From: Pseudobutyrivibrio sp. 49
Lineage (GTDB): Bacteria > Bacillota > Clostridia > Lachnospirales > Lachnospiraceae
Direction: 5' to 3'
DNA: 64,000 nt
Assembly: GCF_900100545.1 (NCBI RefSeq)
Contig: NZ_FNDP01000015.1
Span: forward strand, 1-64,000
Position 1 is the stretch's first letter; each line of letters starts with the position of its first letter. The notes under the pieces are model-generated. The model worked only from the letters and a program-made list of their open reading frames with translations, ran no database searches and was not told where the DNA came from. Made by a program: the position numbers and the translations under genes. Positions 8,947-18,261 of the stretch are shown here, piece after piece.

Positions 8947-8968
8947 GGGGCGCCGCAGGCGACGCCCC
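8947..8968 (-). promoter_or_regulatory. GC-rich intercistronic stem-loop
   Basis: A 10-bp near-perfect stem (GGGGCGCCGC against GCGACGCCCC, the mismatch being a G-U pair in the transcript) with a 2-nt loop, without a T-run. It lies in the 49-bp gap between the binding-protein and permease genes. Such elements commonly stabilise the upstream mRNA so that binding protein exceeds permease. It is far more G+C rich than its surroundings. Confidence 0.6.
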
Positions 8969-8976
8969 ACCAATTT

Positions 8977-10359
8977 TTACTCTTCTCCTGCTGAGTAATG
9001 ATCCTGAATATCAATCCAAGAACCTACAGTAAAGGATACCTCTGAGCAATATGCTGGATCCTCAAGAACAAGCTTTCCATCGGTTGTCCACCAGTCATAT
9101 CCTCTATCGTTCTTTGCTGGGAACTCATCTCCGCCACCTTCGCTGTGGTGATATGTTTCCTCGATAGCCTTTGCTACTTCTGGGTTAGCTGAGTAACCAC
9201 CCATATCCTTGCCCCATGCATCAAAGCCCTGCTCTGTTGTTGTCATGAAAGCAATGAATGCACATGCTGTCCATGGAAGTGGGCTGTTCTTTGTAAGGAA
9301 GAGATAATGGCAATATCCATATCCACCGATTCCTGTGTAACCATCCTGATATGCAGCTACATTAATGTTGTTTACAGAAATAGAAGCTGACTCCTCAACT
9401 GAACGAAGCTTAGAATATACTAACAATCCTGACTGATCCTTTGCTGACTTATCAACAAGTGTGTTACAGATAGGACCATCATCTGTCTGCTCGTTGTAGT
9501 TGTTAATCCAAAGCTTAATCCAAGCAAGTGAATAAGCTGCATCTGCGCCAAGTCCAAGCTCAGAAGCATCCTTCTCCATTTCCTTAACTGTTGGCTGGAA
9601 GTATGCCTGCTTTGTAGAATCAAGTGCATTGAATGACTCCTTCATCCATGCTGCATACTTGTCTTCTGTAAGCATCATAAGGAAGTTCTTACCTACGATT
9701 TCTGAATCAACGCCCATGAATAATGGATGTGAACCTTCATATACGAAATCCCAGCAGTTATTAAATTCAGCTGAACCTGTGTTGTTGTACATGAAAACCT
9801 TATTAAGTGTCTGAAGTGGAAGGAATCCCTCAAATGCATCTGGAGTAGTTCCATTTGCCTCTGCCCACTCCTTTGGTACAAATATTTTAAGGATATCTGT
9901 ATCCACCATCTTTGTCTGGATCTGATTTCCATCCTGAATAAGAGTCATTGCAAATGTACCTTCACTCTTAAGTGAGTCAGATGAAAGCTGCTCAAAAATC
10001 TTGTTGTTCTTTGGCTGCTGCCACTCAAACTCCATGTTGTATGAGCTGTCGATTCCCTGAAGATATTCGATAAATAATGGAAGTGCTGATTTACCACGGC
10101 TTGAGTTACCAACACCATAGAAAGTCTTGCCGTTAGACTCCTCGATAGCCTTCTGAGCCAACTCATCAAGAGTCATTGTCTCTGCTTCAGCTATAATCTT
10201 GTCGATTCCTGTGAGCTCTGCTGCAGGTTCATCCGCTGTCTGCTCTGTAGCTTCACCTGAATCTGTAGTTGCTGTGCCTGAGCTTGCGCCACCGCAACCT
10301 ACCAGGCTGGCCATCATCATAGATGCGACCATAATTAATGATAATACCTTTCTTTTCAT
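8977..10359 (-). CDS. ABC transporter substrate-binding lipoprotein
   Basis: A secreted family-1 type extracellular solute-binding lipoprotein, the receptor for the permease and ATPase downstream. From the ATG at 10359 (AGGAGGG upstream; the longer frame lacks a ribosome site) the signal is MKRKVLSLIMVASMMMASLVGCGG with lipobox SLVGC, then an acidic Ser/Thr-rich tether. About 460 residues, with many Trp, Tyr and Asp as in sugar-binding proteins. I cannot name the ligand. It has its own upstream region (10360-10491), separated by a terminator from the two-component genes. Confidence 0.88.
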   Translation of the reverse strand: MKRKVLSLIMVASMMMASLVGCGGASSGTATTDSGEATEQTADEPAAELTGIDKIIAEAETMTLDELAQKAIEESNGKTFYGVGNSSRGKSALPLFIEYLQGIDSSYNMEFEWQQPKNNKIFEQLSSDSLKSEGTFAMTLIQDGNQIQTKMVDTDILKIFVPKEWAEANGTTPDAFEGFLPLQTLNKVFMYNNTGSAEFNNCWDFVYEGSHPLFMGVDSEIVGKNFLMMLTEDKYAAWMKESFNALDSTKQAYFQPTVKEMEKDASELGLGADAAYSLAWIKLWINNYNEQTDDGPICNTLVDKSAKDQSGLLVYSKLRSVEESASISVNNINVAAYQDGYTGIGGYGYCHYLFLTKNSPLPWTACAFIAFMTTTEQGFDAWGKDMGGYSANPEVAKAIEETYHHSEGGGDEFPAKNDRGYDWWTTDGKLVLEDPAYCSEVSFTVGSWIDIQDHYSAGEE

Positions 10360-10491
10360 TCTTACCCTCCTAATCATTATAGATTATTTTTACCCTGCAT
10401 TTAGGGCTTCTCTCTATCTAATAGTCTATATATAGTGGATTAGAATGTGTATGAGACAAAACTGATATTATTTGTAATTTTTGAACATACT

Positions 10492-10520
10492 AAAAAAAGA
10501 GCTGGAATCTCATCCAGCTC
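10492..10520 (-). terminator. Rho-independent terminator after the response regulator
   Basis: GAGCTGGA (10499-10506) pairs with TCCAGCTC (10513-10520), followed on the minus strand by seven T. It separates the regulatory operon from the transporter operon. Confidence 0.88.
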
Positions 10521-10528
10521 TCACTCAC

Positions 10529-11287
10529 TTATAGTCCATTACTTTGATAATCTGATGGAGATTTTCCCACCAGCTTTTTAAAGGTGTTAGAAAAATATGC
10601 TATATCCTGATAGCCCACTTTATCTGCTACTTCGTATACTTTAACTTTTATATCCTTCAGATAATCCATGGCTTTTCTTATACGTAGTCGGGTAAGATAA
10701 TTGTTGATGCTAAGACCTGTTTCAGCTTTAAACAGCCTGCTCAAATGCCCCTCACTAACCCCTATAGCTTCAGCCATTGCAATGACACTAAAATCTGTAT
10801 CACTATAATTTTTTTCTATGAAGTCAATTGCTTCCTTGATATATTTATTTTCCACATCAGACTTACTCGTTAGCGGAATAAGCTGTTCCTCAGCCTTGCT
10901 GCTGTTAACAGAATTTGGGTGAAGATGCAATAGTCTCTGAATAGCTCCCTCCAATGCCCCATCATCAAAAGGTTTTAAAAGATAGTCTGATGCTCCTATT
11001 CTAATCGCTGCTCTTGCGTACTCAAACTCATCATAGGCTGTCAGAAAGATTACCTTCATATCAGGATACTTTTCTAGTAGTATTTCCGACATTTCTATAC
11101 CTGTCATCTTTGGCATTTTAATGTCGGAGATAACCACATCTGGCTTTAGTTCCTTCGCCTTTTCCAAGCCTTCCTGACCATTGGCTGCTTCACCTACTAC
11201 CTCGCAGTCAATCAACGACCAGTCTGTATCATTTTTTATTCCGAGACGTACATATTTCTCATCGTCTACAATTAAAACCTTAGTCAT
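10529..11287 (-). CDS. YesN-like response regulator (REC plus AraC helix-turn-helix)
   Basis: 252 residues. The receiver domain (1-120) has acidic pocket IVDDE, phospho-acceptor Asp in DVVISDIKMP and Lys in YLLKPFDDGA. A C-terminal AraC-type double helix-turn-helix (about 150-252) ends LRIRKAMDYLK...VADKVGYQDIAYFSNTFKKLVGKSPSDY. It overlaps the histidine kinase gene by 8 bp, so the two are translationally coupled partners. Likely target: the transporter operon immediately downstream and perhaps the GH31 gene, which is inference from position. Confidence 0.93.
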   Translation of the reverse strand: MTKVLIVDDEKYVRLGIKNDTDWSLIDCEVVGEAANGQEGLEKAKELKPDVVISDIKMPKMTGIEMSEILLEKYPDMKVIFLTAYDEFEYARAAIRIGASDYLLKPFDDGALEGAIQRLLHLHPNSVNSSKAEEQLIPLTSKSDVENKYIKEAIDFIEKNYSDTDFSVIAMAEAIGVSEGHLSRLFKAETGLSINNYLTRLRIRKAMDYLKDIKVKVYEVADKVGYQDIAYFSNTFKKLVGKSPSDYQSNGL

Positions 11288-13001
11288 TTTCTGGCTCCTT
11301 TTTTGATAGGGGCAGAATCATAGTCATAATGGTTCCACCAACCTCCAGCCTATTAGCTGTTATTCCATAATCTTTTCCGTAGTACAATTTAATTATCGTA
11401 TTTACGTTATTTAATCCAAGATGACCTTCCAATCTGCTTGGATCATCTGCCTCCAAAATCTCTATCATCTCATCGCTAATACCCTTACCGTTATCTTCGA
11501 TGTAGATTTTTAAAAGCTGACTTGCTCCCTGCTCTAACGAGCCTTCTGTGGACTCAGCAGAAATATACAGTCTGCCATCATCTCTATCTTCCAAGCCGTG
11601 AATAATTGCATTTTCCACTAGTGGCTGAAGAATCAGCTTTGGCACAACTGCATCCTTAAGCTCCTCTGGCACATTAATAATCAAATCAAAGAAATCATCA
11701 AAACGAATCTTTTGAATTTCGCAGTATCTCTCCACAAGCCTTAATTCAGTCTCCAACGTACAAAACTGCCTGGTGGAAATAGACATTCTGAGAATTCCTG
11801 CAAGACTTGATGACAACGTAGCTACTTCTGGCACTTGATTCGCCTTTGCCACCCATTTAATGGTATCAAGTGTGTTGTACAAAAAATGTGGATTAAGCTG
11901 CGATTGCATCATGGCAATTCGGGTTTCATTTATCTTTCGCTCTGCTGCAACTCGCTCCTCCATTGTATCTTTCAACTGGGTAGTCATTTTATTAAAGCCC
12001 GTTGCCAGCTGTTCAAATTCATCCTGTCGATTCAGCTCTATCCTGGTGTCAAAATCTCCCTTTCTGAATTGCTTCATAGCCTTGGCTAAAGCTGTAATTG
12101 GCTTTGAAAAATATTCACTTACTCTGTTTGCAGCCAGTAAACATGCAAGCACTGAAACTATCGCCATAATAGCAATAATTTGATAACCACTTTTAATGGC
12201 TGATTCGTCAAGTGCCTTTGGAGTTACATAAATTGTAATCAGCCCCGTGTTGCCCAAATCATTGATATAAATATTTGATCTTATTCCATCATTATATAGG
12301 GAGCCTCGCAACAGATTGTTTCGTATCCCACTGAGTAGCACTCCATCAGAAGCTGTTCCAAATTCACAAAAAGCTCTAAAGTGGCTGTTTACAAGGGCGA
12401 ATCCATCCTTTGAATTCATTCCATCACTTACAACTTCCTTAAGATTATCCTGATGAATTCTTACAACAACTATTCCCCTATCAAGAACATTTAGCACTTC
12501 CCTGGCCATCAGTAAATCTCCAGCATTTTCAGGGCTATTGCTTAAATCAATGCCGTAAACTGTCTTTCCATGATGCTCCTTCGCTTCCTTCAAAACAGAA
12601 TAATTCTTAGGTAATGTTACTGGAGTCAACCCTGTTTGCGTACTGAAAACACAATTTCCATTAGAATATAAGTCAACTGACGCAAAGTCTCTTATTGCTG
12701 CAGTTTTCTCATATAAAGCAGCATATATCACCTGATTGTTTTCTCTGCTTAATGTAAAAGCACCCATCAGGGTTTCATCTTCGGTAATCTTATCTATGGC
12801 CTCATCTGATTTGGTCATCATATCAAGAAGACTATTTCTGATTAAAAGCTCCTGTGCCTTATCTTCTCTGGCATAGTCTGACTCTAGTCTTGCCTGAAAC
12901 CCCTGCACTGTTAAGACACCGCTGATAATAACCATAGCCAGCGTAATCACAAGGGTTAAAACAAAAATTTGTCTTTTGAAGGATTGTCTGATAATGTTCA
13001 T
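11280..13001 (-). CDS. YesM/LytS-like sensor histidine kinase
   Basis: A membrane sensor kinase. From the ATG at 13001 (GGAGG 7 bp upstream; the longer frame begins with TTG) a membrane segment lies near residues 10-35. An extracellular domain of about 230 residues follows, then a second membrane segment (IIAIMAIVSVLACLLA), a HAMP domain, and the His_kinase region with phospho-acceptor in QLNPHFLYNTLDTIKW. A HATPase domain carries VENAIIHGLEDR and DNGKGIS. It directly follows a binding-lipoprotein gene, which could present the ligand to the extracellular domain. Confidence 0.93.
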   Translation of the reverse strand: MNIIRQSFKRQIFVLTLVITLAMVIISGVLTVQGFQARLESDYAREDKAQELLIRNSLLDMMTKSDEAIDKITEDETLMGAFTLSRENNQVIYAALYEKTAAIRDFASVDLYSNGNCVFSTQTGLTPVTLPKNYSVLKEAKEHHGKTVYGIDLSNSPENAGDLLMAREVLNVLDRGIVVVRIHQDNLKEVVSDGMNSKDGFALVNSHFRAFCEFGTASDGVLLSGIRNNLLRGSLYNDGIRSNIYINDLGNTGLITIYVTPKALDESAIKSGYQIIAIMAIVSVLACLLAANRVSEYFSKPITALAKAMKQFRKGDFDTRIELNRQDEFEQLATGFNKMTTQLKDTMEERVAAERKINETRIAMMQSQLNPHFLYNTLDTIKWVAKANQVPEVATLSSSLAGILRMSISTRQFCTLETELRLVERYCEIQKIRFDDFFDLIINVPEELKDAVVPKLILQPLVENAIIHGLEDRDDGRLYISAESTEGSLEQGASQLLKIYIEDNGKGISDEMIEILEADDPSRLEGHLGLNNVNTIIKLYYGKDYGITANRLEVGGTIMTMILPLSKKEPEND

Positions 13002-13003
13002 AA

Positions 13004-14053
13004 TCAATCCTCCTGACCTGTGAGCTGATGCCAGGTGTCAAAAGCTATTTTTTCATCCTCTGCTGACTGCTGCACATCAAAGTCTATAATAGTAATATCA
13101 CCAAAAACTTTACGAAGCTTCACATCTTCCCTTACAGGCCTGCGGTAAAACTCATCCATTGCATAGCTTTGAGTATCATACCCTGTAATAAAATCTATAA
13201 ACAGCTTTGCATTTTCTTCGTGAGGAGCGTTCACCACTATTCCACAACCATCAGGGACAGCACTAGTACCATCCTGTGGATAAATCATATCTATGTTGTA
13301 TCCCTTGTTGATAGCCTTGAGGGCAGTCTCCTCCAATGTGATTCCCACAAGGGTTGTTCCATTTGAAACATCAGGAATTACATCTCCAGAAGACTTTAGG
13401 ATATTACCATCTAGCTGATTATAAAGCCTGCTCACCACATTCTCTGGCGAATCTCCCGTTATTTGGGAAATGGTAGAAACTATAGTATAGCTTGTACCTG
13501 AATTATCCATATCCGCAAATGCGATTTTACCTTTCCACTTGGAATCAAATAACTGCTCCCAAGTGTGTGGCGCACTGCTTGAATTAACAAGTTTCTTATT
13601 GTAAATAAAAACAATTGGAAGTTCTGTAAAAGGAGTCCAGGTGCCATCTTTTGACATGAAATTTCTATCTAATTCTCTAGCTTCACTGGATTCGTATGAC
13701 ATGAAATTATCCTTCCATGCCTCATAACTTTCCACTCCGCCTCCAAACATGATGTCGCATAGTCCCTGTGCAAACGCTGCATCTGCCATCTGCATCATTT
13801 CCTGAGTTCCACCTGCTTTAATATCAACATAAATTCCCGTGCGATTTTCAAACTCCTGAATAATTGGAAGATATACCTCCTTCTTGTGAGAGGTATAGAC
13901 GATAAGCTGATTTTCATCAGCCACAGAATATTTTTCAGAAACTTCCCTTACAGTTTTCTTAGGGGATATTTTTCCACAGCCAGAAAACAGAAGCAAAACT
14001 GCTTCTGTAATCATGACCATAGTTAACAATTTCTTTTTAACCCCATTCCCCAT
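13004..14053 (-). CDS. Fe3+/PgtC-type binding lipoprotein linked to sensor kinase
   Basis: About 350 residues. The signal peptide ends at lipobox LLFSGC, and the mature protein has VYTSHKKEVYLPIIQEFENRTG and FGGGVESYEAW, features of the AfuA/FbpA/PgtC class of binding proteins. The ATG at 14053 is preferred because GTGAG lies 7 bp upstream; the longer reading starts with GTG and lacks a site. No permease gene is adjacent, while kinase and regulator genes follow within 3 bp. A sensory role, as PgtC has for PgtB, is therefore likelier than transport. GH31 lies immediately downstream of its start. Confidence 0.82.
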   Translation of the reverse strand: MGNGVKKKLLTMVMITEAVLLLFSGCGKISPKKTVREVSEKYSVADENQLIVYTSHKKEVYLPIIQEFENRTGIYVDIKAGGTQEMMQMADAAFAQGLCDIMFGGGVESYEAWKDNFMSYESSEARELDRNFMSKDGTWTPFTELPIVFIYNKKLVNSSSAPHTWEQLFDSKWKGKIAFADMDNSGTSYTIVSTISQITGDSPENVVSRLYNQLDGNILKSSGDVIPDVSNGTTLVGITLEETALKAINKGYNIDMIYPQDGTSAVPDGCGIVVNAPHEENAKLFIDFITGYDTQSYAMDEFYRRPVREDVKLRKVFGDITIIDFDVQQSAEDEKIAFDTWHQLTGQED

Positions 14054-14071
14054 AACATTACTCACAATCTT

Positions 14072-16318
14072 TTAGAGATTAATCACCTTAATCTCTTTAT
14101 ATTTCTCATAATTGTCATGCAGCATATCTGTCTCTAGTTTACCATTTTCATATGTAAAGCTGTAGAGATTATATTCTCCCTCAAGATATCTAAAGTCTTC
14201 CCCATTATCCTGATAATGAGAGCCCCAGGCGCTTTCTCCAGCTACTAAAAGCTCTAACGTATCATATGGCTTCTCTCCCACATACTGAACTGGCTCATAC
14301 ATAGGAATTATGCTGCCCTCTTTAATGAATATTGGAAGCACATCAATTGGTGCATCAACAATAATGTAATTTCCACCTGCGTGACGCTGGCCTGTCCAAT
14401 AATCAATCCATGTTCCTGATGGAAGATAAACCATTCTCTTAAAGGCTCCCTGCTCTACTACAGGTGCCACAAGCATATTCTCACCAACAAGGAACTCATC
14501 ATTAAGATTATAGGTGTTCTCGTCATCCTCGTAATGAAGCACCAATGGGCGCATTACTGGAAGACCTGTAAGCTGACATTCAAATAATAAATCATAAATG
14601 TATGGTAAGAAGCGATAGTGCAGCTCTACGTATTTACGATATACATTTACAGTCTGCTCTCCAAAATGCCAAGGTTCCTGCATTCTGTGACCCTTAGCAC
14701 AATGATTTCTAAAGAAGGTAGAGAAAACAGCTGCCTCAATCCATCTCATAAGAAGCTCTGGCTTTGTATCTCCTCCAAATCCACCTATGTCAGTTCCTGC
14801 AATAGGAAAACCGCTGATACCAAGATTACAAAGCTGTGGAATCAGCATCTGAAGATGTGGCCATACACTCTGATTATCTCCAGTCCAAACAGCAGTATAT
14901 TTCTGAGAACCACTGTAGCAAGCTCTTGTGATAACAAGTGGTCGCTTTCCTGTAAGCGCCTTCATTCCCTCAAAGGTAGCCTTACTCATGAAATGACCGT
15001 ATACATTGTGCATCTCACTGTGGTCTGTCTCTCTGTCATTTACATGGAACTGGACATCCAAAGGAAGTGGCCCCTTAAAGCTGGCTGGCTCATTCATATC
15101 ATTCCAGATTCCCTGCATGCCCATGTCCACAAGCTTCTTATGACTCTTGCTCCACCAGTTTCTAACTTCTTCTTTACCAAAATCAGGGAATACAGAATCT
15201 CCTGGCCAAACCTCATTTACATATACCTTGCCATCCTTATCCTTTGCAAAGTAATCATTCTTTATGCCCTCGTCGTACATGAAATAGCCCTTGTCCGCTT
15301 TTACGCCGGGGTCAATGATGCAGACAGCCTTAAAGCCATCCTCAGCAAGCTCCTTTATAAGCTGTCCCTCTGGCTCGTAGTTTTCCTCATCCCATGTGAA
15401 GACTCTGAAGCCATCCATGTAATCAATATCGTACTGAACCGTCTCGCAAGGGATTCTGTTCTCACGCATCTTTGTGGCAACTTCACGGATATCCTTTGCA
15501 CTTTCATAGCCCCAGCGGCACTGATGATAGCCCAGTGTCCAAAGCTGTGGCAGTGGTGCACGTCCTGTAAGATATGTATAGTGCTCCACAATATCTGTCA
15601 TCTTTTCGCCAGCCATGAAGTAGAAATCCAAGTTTCCATCATCTGCACCATAGCAGAAATAATCTGTGCTCTCCTTGCCAAGATCCATATAGCTGTGGAA
15701 GGTATTATCAAAGAAAAGACCATAAGTGTATCCTGGTCGCTTTCCAATAATAAATGGAATTGATTTATAGAGAGCTGGCATGTTTTCCATGTGCATCTGA
15801 GGAATATCTGAATTCCAGTTCTCATAAGCATAGCCTCGCTTATTTAAGAAGCCAGTCTTATCACCTGTGCCGTAGAATCTGTCCTCTGGATTAAGTTTGA
15901 AAAGCTGCTGAACCTTATGATTTTTGTACTGGTCAGCATTAAAAAGATGTCCTTCCGCAATAAGAAGTGCTAACGCTTCCTCAGATAATCCTCCCATGAT
16001 AGTACGGGTGCCATCATAGCTTGAAAGCAGTTCATCTGAGAATTTATCCATGAATTTAAAGCTGAAATCATCCCCCAGCTGAAGAATAACGGAGCCTGTT
16101 GTAATGGAAATATGATCCTCAGCCTGTGATACCTCAAAATCTACAGGCACCTGTGGATTACCCTCGATGGCAACTGACTTGTAATATTTTATCCAATAAG
16201 GAACTAATACCCTGATAATTTCCTCTGTAATTACCTGAATAATTACTTCCTGATTTTCATATTTGATAGTAACCTGATTGTCCTCGGTTACATATCCCAA
16301 TAACTTACCGAATCCCAT
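14072..16318 (-). CDS. GH31 alpha-glucosidase (alpha-xylosidase possible)
   Basis: A 748-residue family 31 glycoside hydrolase without signal peptide, so cytosolic. The nucleophile motif is GIWNDMNEPASF. Further family blocks are DIDYMDGFRVFTWD, WTGDNQSVWPHLQMLIP and GTDIGGFGGDTKPELLMRW, and the distal beta domain closes the protein. These features fit alpha-glucosidases acting on maltose- or isomaltose-type oligosaccharides, though alpha-xylosidase cannot be excluded. TAGGAGG precedes the ATG. A CcpA/LacI-type palindrome lies 46-61 bp upstream. It heads a string of genes running into the binding lipoprotein and two-component system. Confidence 0.92.
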   Translation of the reverse strand: MGFGKLLGYVTEDNQVTIKYENQEVIIQVITEEIIRVLVPYWIKYYKSVAIEGNPQVPVDFEVSQAEDHISITTGSVILQLGDDFSFKFMDKFSDELLSSYDGTRTIMGGLSEEALALLIAEGHLFNADQYKNHKVQQLFKLNPEDRFYGTGDKTGFLNKRGYAYENWNSDIPQMHMENMPALYKSIPFIIGKRPGYTYGLFFDNTFHSYMDLGKESTDYFCYGADDGNLDFYFMAGEKMTDIVEHYTYLTGRAPLPQLWTLGYHQCRWGYESAKDIREVATKMRENRIPCETVQYDIDYMDGFRVFTWDEENYEPEGQLIKELAEDGFKAVCIIDPGVKADKGYFMYDEGIKNDYFAKDKDGKVYVNEVWPGDSVFPDFGKEEVRNWWSKSHKKLVDMGMQGIWNDMNEPASFKGPLPLDVQFHVNDRETDHSEMHNVYGHFMSKATFEGMKALTGKRPLVITRACYSGSQKYTAVWTGDNQSVWPHLQMLIPQLCNLGISGFPIAGTDIGGFGGDTKPELLMRWIEAAVFSTFFRNHCAKGHRMQEPWHFGEQTVNVYRKYVELHYRFLPYIYDLLFECQLTGLPVMRPLVLHYEDDENTYNLNDEFLVGENMLVAPVVEQGAFKRMVYLPSGTWIDYWTGQRHAGGNYIIVDAPIDVLPIFIKEGSIIPMYEPVQYVGEKPYDTLELLVAGESAWGSHYQDNGEDFRYLEGEYNLYSFTYENGKLETDMLHDNYEKYKEIKVINL

Positions 16319-16363
16319 AAAATCGTCCTCCTAGCTAAAAACTAAATGTAGAATATCATATTG

Positions 16364-16379
16364 CTGGAAACGTTTCCAG
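16364..16379. promoter_or_regulatory. cre/LacI-family operator upstream of GH31
   Basis: CTGGAAACGTTTCCAG is a perfect 16-bp palindrome with CG centre that satisfies the CcpA cre pattern and equally a MalR-type LacI-family operator. No LacI gene adjoins, so carbon catabolite control or a distant regulator is likely. Confidence 0.8.
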
Positions 16380-16395
16380 TAATATTTCAAAAAAT

Positions 16396-16427
16396 GGACT
16401 GACAATGTAATTTTACCTTATCAGTCC
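16396..16427 (-). terminator. Terminator of the que operon
   Basis: GGACTGA (16396-16402) pairs with TCAGTCC (16421-16427), and on the minus strand ATTTTTTG follows. It is placed just after the queF stop. Confidence 0.75.
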
Positions 16428-16437
16428 CATAAAAATT

Positions 16438-16929
16438 TTATCTATTATCAACTCTCTCAGGATACATATCGTGGTTTGCCATACGATTGAAAGCTACCTC
16501 TTCCCACTTTGTACCTGGCTTGCCATAGTTACAATATGGGTCGATGGAAATGCCTCCTCTTGGAGTAAACTTGCCCCAAACCTCGATGTACTTAGGATCC
16601 ATAAGCTTGATAAGATCCTTCATGATGATGTTTACACAATCCTCATGGAAGTCACCATGATTTCTAAAACTGAAAAGATAAAGCTTTAATGACTTGCTCT
16701 CTACCATCTTTTCACCTGGAACATAAGAAATGATAATATTTGCAAAATCAGGCTGACCAGTAATAGGACAAAGTGATGTGAACTCTGGACAGTTAAACTT
16801 TACAAAGTAATCATTCTCAGGATGCTTGTTTAAGAATGTCTGAAGCATCTCTGGTGCGTAGTTATCTGGATATGTGTTGTTCTTGTTTCCAAGAAGGGTA
16901 AGTGTACCCTCGGCTGCTCTATCTGCCAT
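16438..16929 (-). CDS. queF: NADPH-dependent 7-cyano-7-deazaguanine reductase
   Basis: A 163-residue QueF, reducing preQ0 to preQ1 in queuosine synthesis. The catalytic Cys is in [14 protein letters not shown]. The QueF motif is [14 protein letters not shown], with the Asp/His of [11 protein letters not shown] after it. Length is that of the short unimodular type. It is the last gene of queD-queE-folE-queC-queF. A perfect 16-bp palindrome lies between it and queC. Confidence 0.96.
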   Translation of the reverse strand: MADRAAEGTLTLLGNKNNTYPDNYAPEMLQTFLNKHPENDYFVKFNCPEFTSLCPITGQPDFANIIISYVPGEKMVESKSLKLYLFSFRNHGDFHEDCVNIIMKDLIKLMDPKYIEVWGKFTPRGGISIDPYCNYGKPGTKWEEVAFNRMANHDMYPERVDNR

Positions 16930-16953
16930 AATTATTTACCTCCGTACTTCCGA

Positions 16954-16969
16954 TATCGTATATACGATA
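16954..16969. promoter_or_regulatory. Perfect 16-bp palindrome between queC and queF
   Basis: TATCGTATATACGATA fills the 41-bp gap ahead of the queF ribosome site. It contains the 10-mer CGTATATACG, one of eight CGTAWATACG sites in the window. Function unknown. Confidence 0.6.
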
Positions 16970-16970
16970 A

Positions 16971-17657
16971 TTAGTTCTCATATGCTATTGGGTCTGTCAC
17001 CCCATTAAGTTCAAATGCTGCTTTTCTATCAATGCATGTGCCGCATTTTCCACAAGCCTTCTCATGTCCTTCATAGCAGCTCCAAGTAAGCTCATAAGGA
17101 ACTCCGATTTCAAGTCCCTTCTTTACAACCTGAGACTTTGTAAGGCTTATAAATGGTGCAACAATTTCAAGCTGCTTTCCACTACCTTCATAGATAGCTG
17201 TGTTCATAGCATTGTTAAATGCCTCTGAACAATCTGGGTAAGCATTGCCTGCAGCGTCATCACTGTGTGCTCCATAATAAATCTTTGAGCATCCCTTAGA
17301 AAGTGCAATAGCACTGGCGCTTGAAAGGAAAAGACCATTTCTAAATGGCACGTATGTGCTTACGGGCTTTCCGTCTGTCTTAGCAAGCTGCTCAGCATAA
17401 GACTCCTCTGGAATCTCTCCATCAGAGTGCTGTAAAAGTGTGCAGTCACTAAACTGGAACATTGTAGATAAATCAAGTGTGATGTGCTCTACATTATAAT
17501 GCTCGCAAACAGCATCTGCTGCCTTAATCTCCTTATCATGACGCTGGCCGTAGAAGATCGAAAGACCTACTACGTTCTCGCTTCCATATTCTTTTACTGC
17601 CATACCAAGGCAAGTGGTAGAATCCACACCACCACTGACTAAAACTAATGCTTTCAT
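16971..17657 (-). CDS. queC: 7-cyano-7-deazaguanine synthase
   Basis: About 228 residues. QueC uses ATP and ammonia to turn 7-carboxy-7-deazaguanine into preQ0. The PP-loop is LVSGGVDSTTCLG at the N terminus. The zinc site is the Cys cluster CYEGHEKACGKCGTCIDRK near the C terminus. The ATG at 17657 is preferred over an upstream GTG because GAGG stands 5 bp before it. It lies 18 bp after folE in the same operon. Confidence 0.95.
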   Translation of the reverse strand: MKALVLVSGGVDSTTCLGMAVKEYGSENVVGLSIFYGQRHDKEIKAADAVCEHYNVEHITLDLSTMFQFSDCTLLQHSDGEIPEESYAEQLAKTDGKPVSTYVPFRNGLFLSSASAIALSKGCSKIYYGAHSDDAAGNAYPDCSEAFNNAMNTAIYEGSGKQLEIVAPFISLTKSQVVKKGLEIGVPYELTWSCYEGHEKACGKCGTCIDRKAAFELNGVTDPIAYEN

Positions 17658-17675
17658 ATACACCTCATCCGCTTT

Positions 17676-18248
17676 TTAAAATAATCTTGCCAACAAATCT
17701 CTGTCGGTTTTGAACTTTCCACGTAAAGTCTGTGTCTGAGTGCGAGCACCTGCATTCTTAATTCCACGTGCTGTCATGCAAGAGTGGCTAGCCTCGATAA
17801 ATACAGCCACATCCTCAGAGCCTGTAACCATCTGAAGAATCTCAGCGATATCATTTCCGATTCTCTCCTGAAGCTGGAGACGCTTAGCCGCCATATCAGC
17901 GATTCGTGCAATCTTGCTGAGACCGATTACCTTTCCATTTGGAATATAGGCTACACTGACCTTCATATCATACATAAGTGCAAGATGATGCTCACAGTAG
18001 CTGAACACCTCGATGTCCTTTACGAATACAAGGTCCTGACTATTCTCATCATAGTAGTCCTCGTCAAAGGTCTTGTTGAACATATCAGCAATCTCCTGAT
18101 TGCTGTAATTCATTCCCTCGAAAACCTCCTCATACATGCGGGCAACTCTGTCAGGAGTCTCGATAAGACCTGCTCTGTCAGGATCATCCCCAAGGGCAAT
18201 GATAATATTTCTAATGCTTTCCTTAATTAATTCCTTATTAATTGCCAT
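17676..18248 (-). CDS. folE: GTP cyclohydrolase I
   Basis: About 190 residues from ATG 18248, which has AGAGGA upstream. A longer in-frame reading would overlap queE and is rejected. It converts GTP to dihydroneopterin triphosphate, feeding QueD here and possibly folate synthesis. Signature segments are [19 protein letters not shown], the zinc-site [33 protein letters not shown] and the late Cys in [10 protein letters not shown]. Its place inside the que operon shows it is the pathway's entry enzyme. Confidence 0.95.
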   Translation of the reverse strand: MAINKELIKESIRNIIIALGDDPDRAGLIETPDRVARMYEEVFEGMNYSNQEIADMFNKTFDEDYYDENSQDLVFVKDIEVFSYCEHHLALMYDMKVSVAYIPNGKVIGLSKIARIADMAAKRLQLQERIGNDIAEILQMVTGSEDVAVFIEASHSCMTARGIKNAGARTQTQTLRGKFKTDRDLLARLF

Positions 18249-18261
18249 ACTATCCTCTTTC

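Noticed and set aside
14618-15763. A 381-residue plus-strand reading frame
   Set aside because: It is antisense to the GH31 gene, whose catalytic motifs are intact, and it has no ribosome site or recognisable domain.
17784-18230. A 148-residue plus-strand frame
   Set aside because: It is antisense to folE, which carries complete family motifs.
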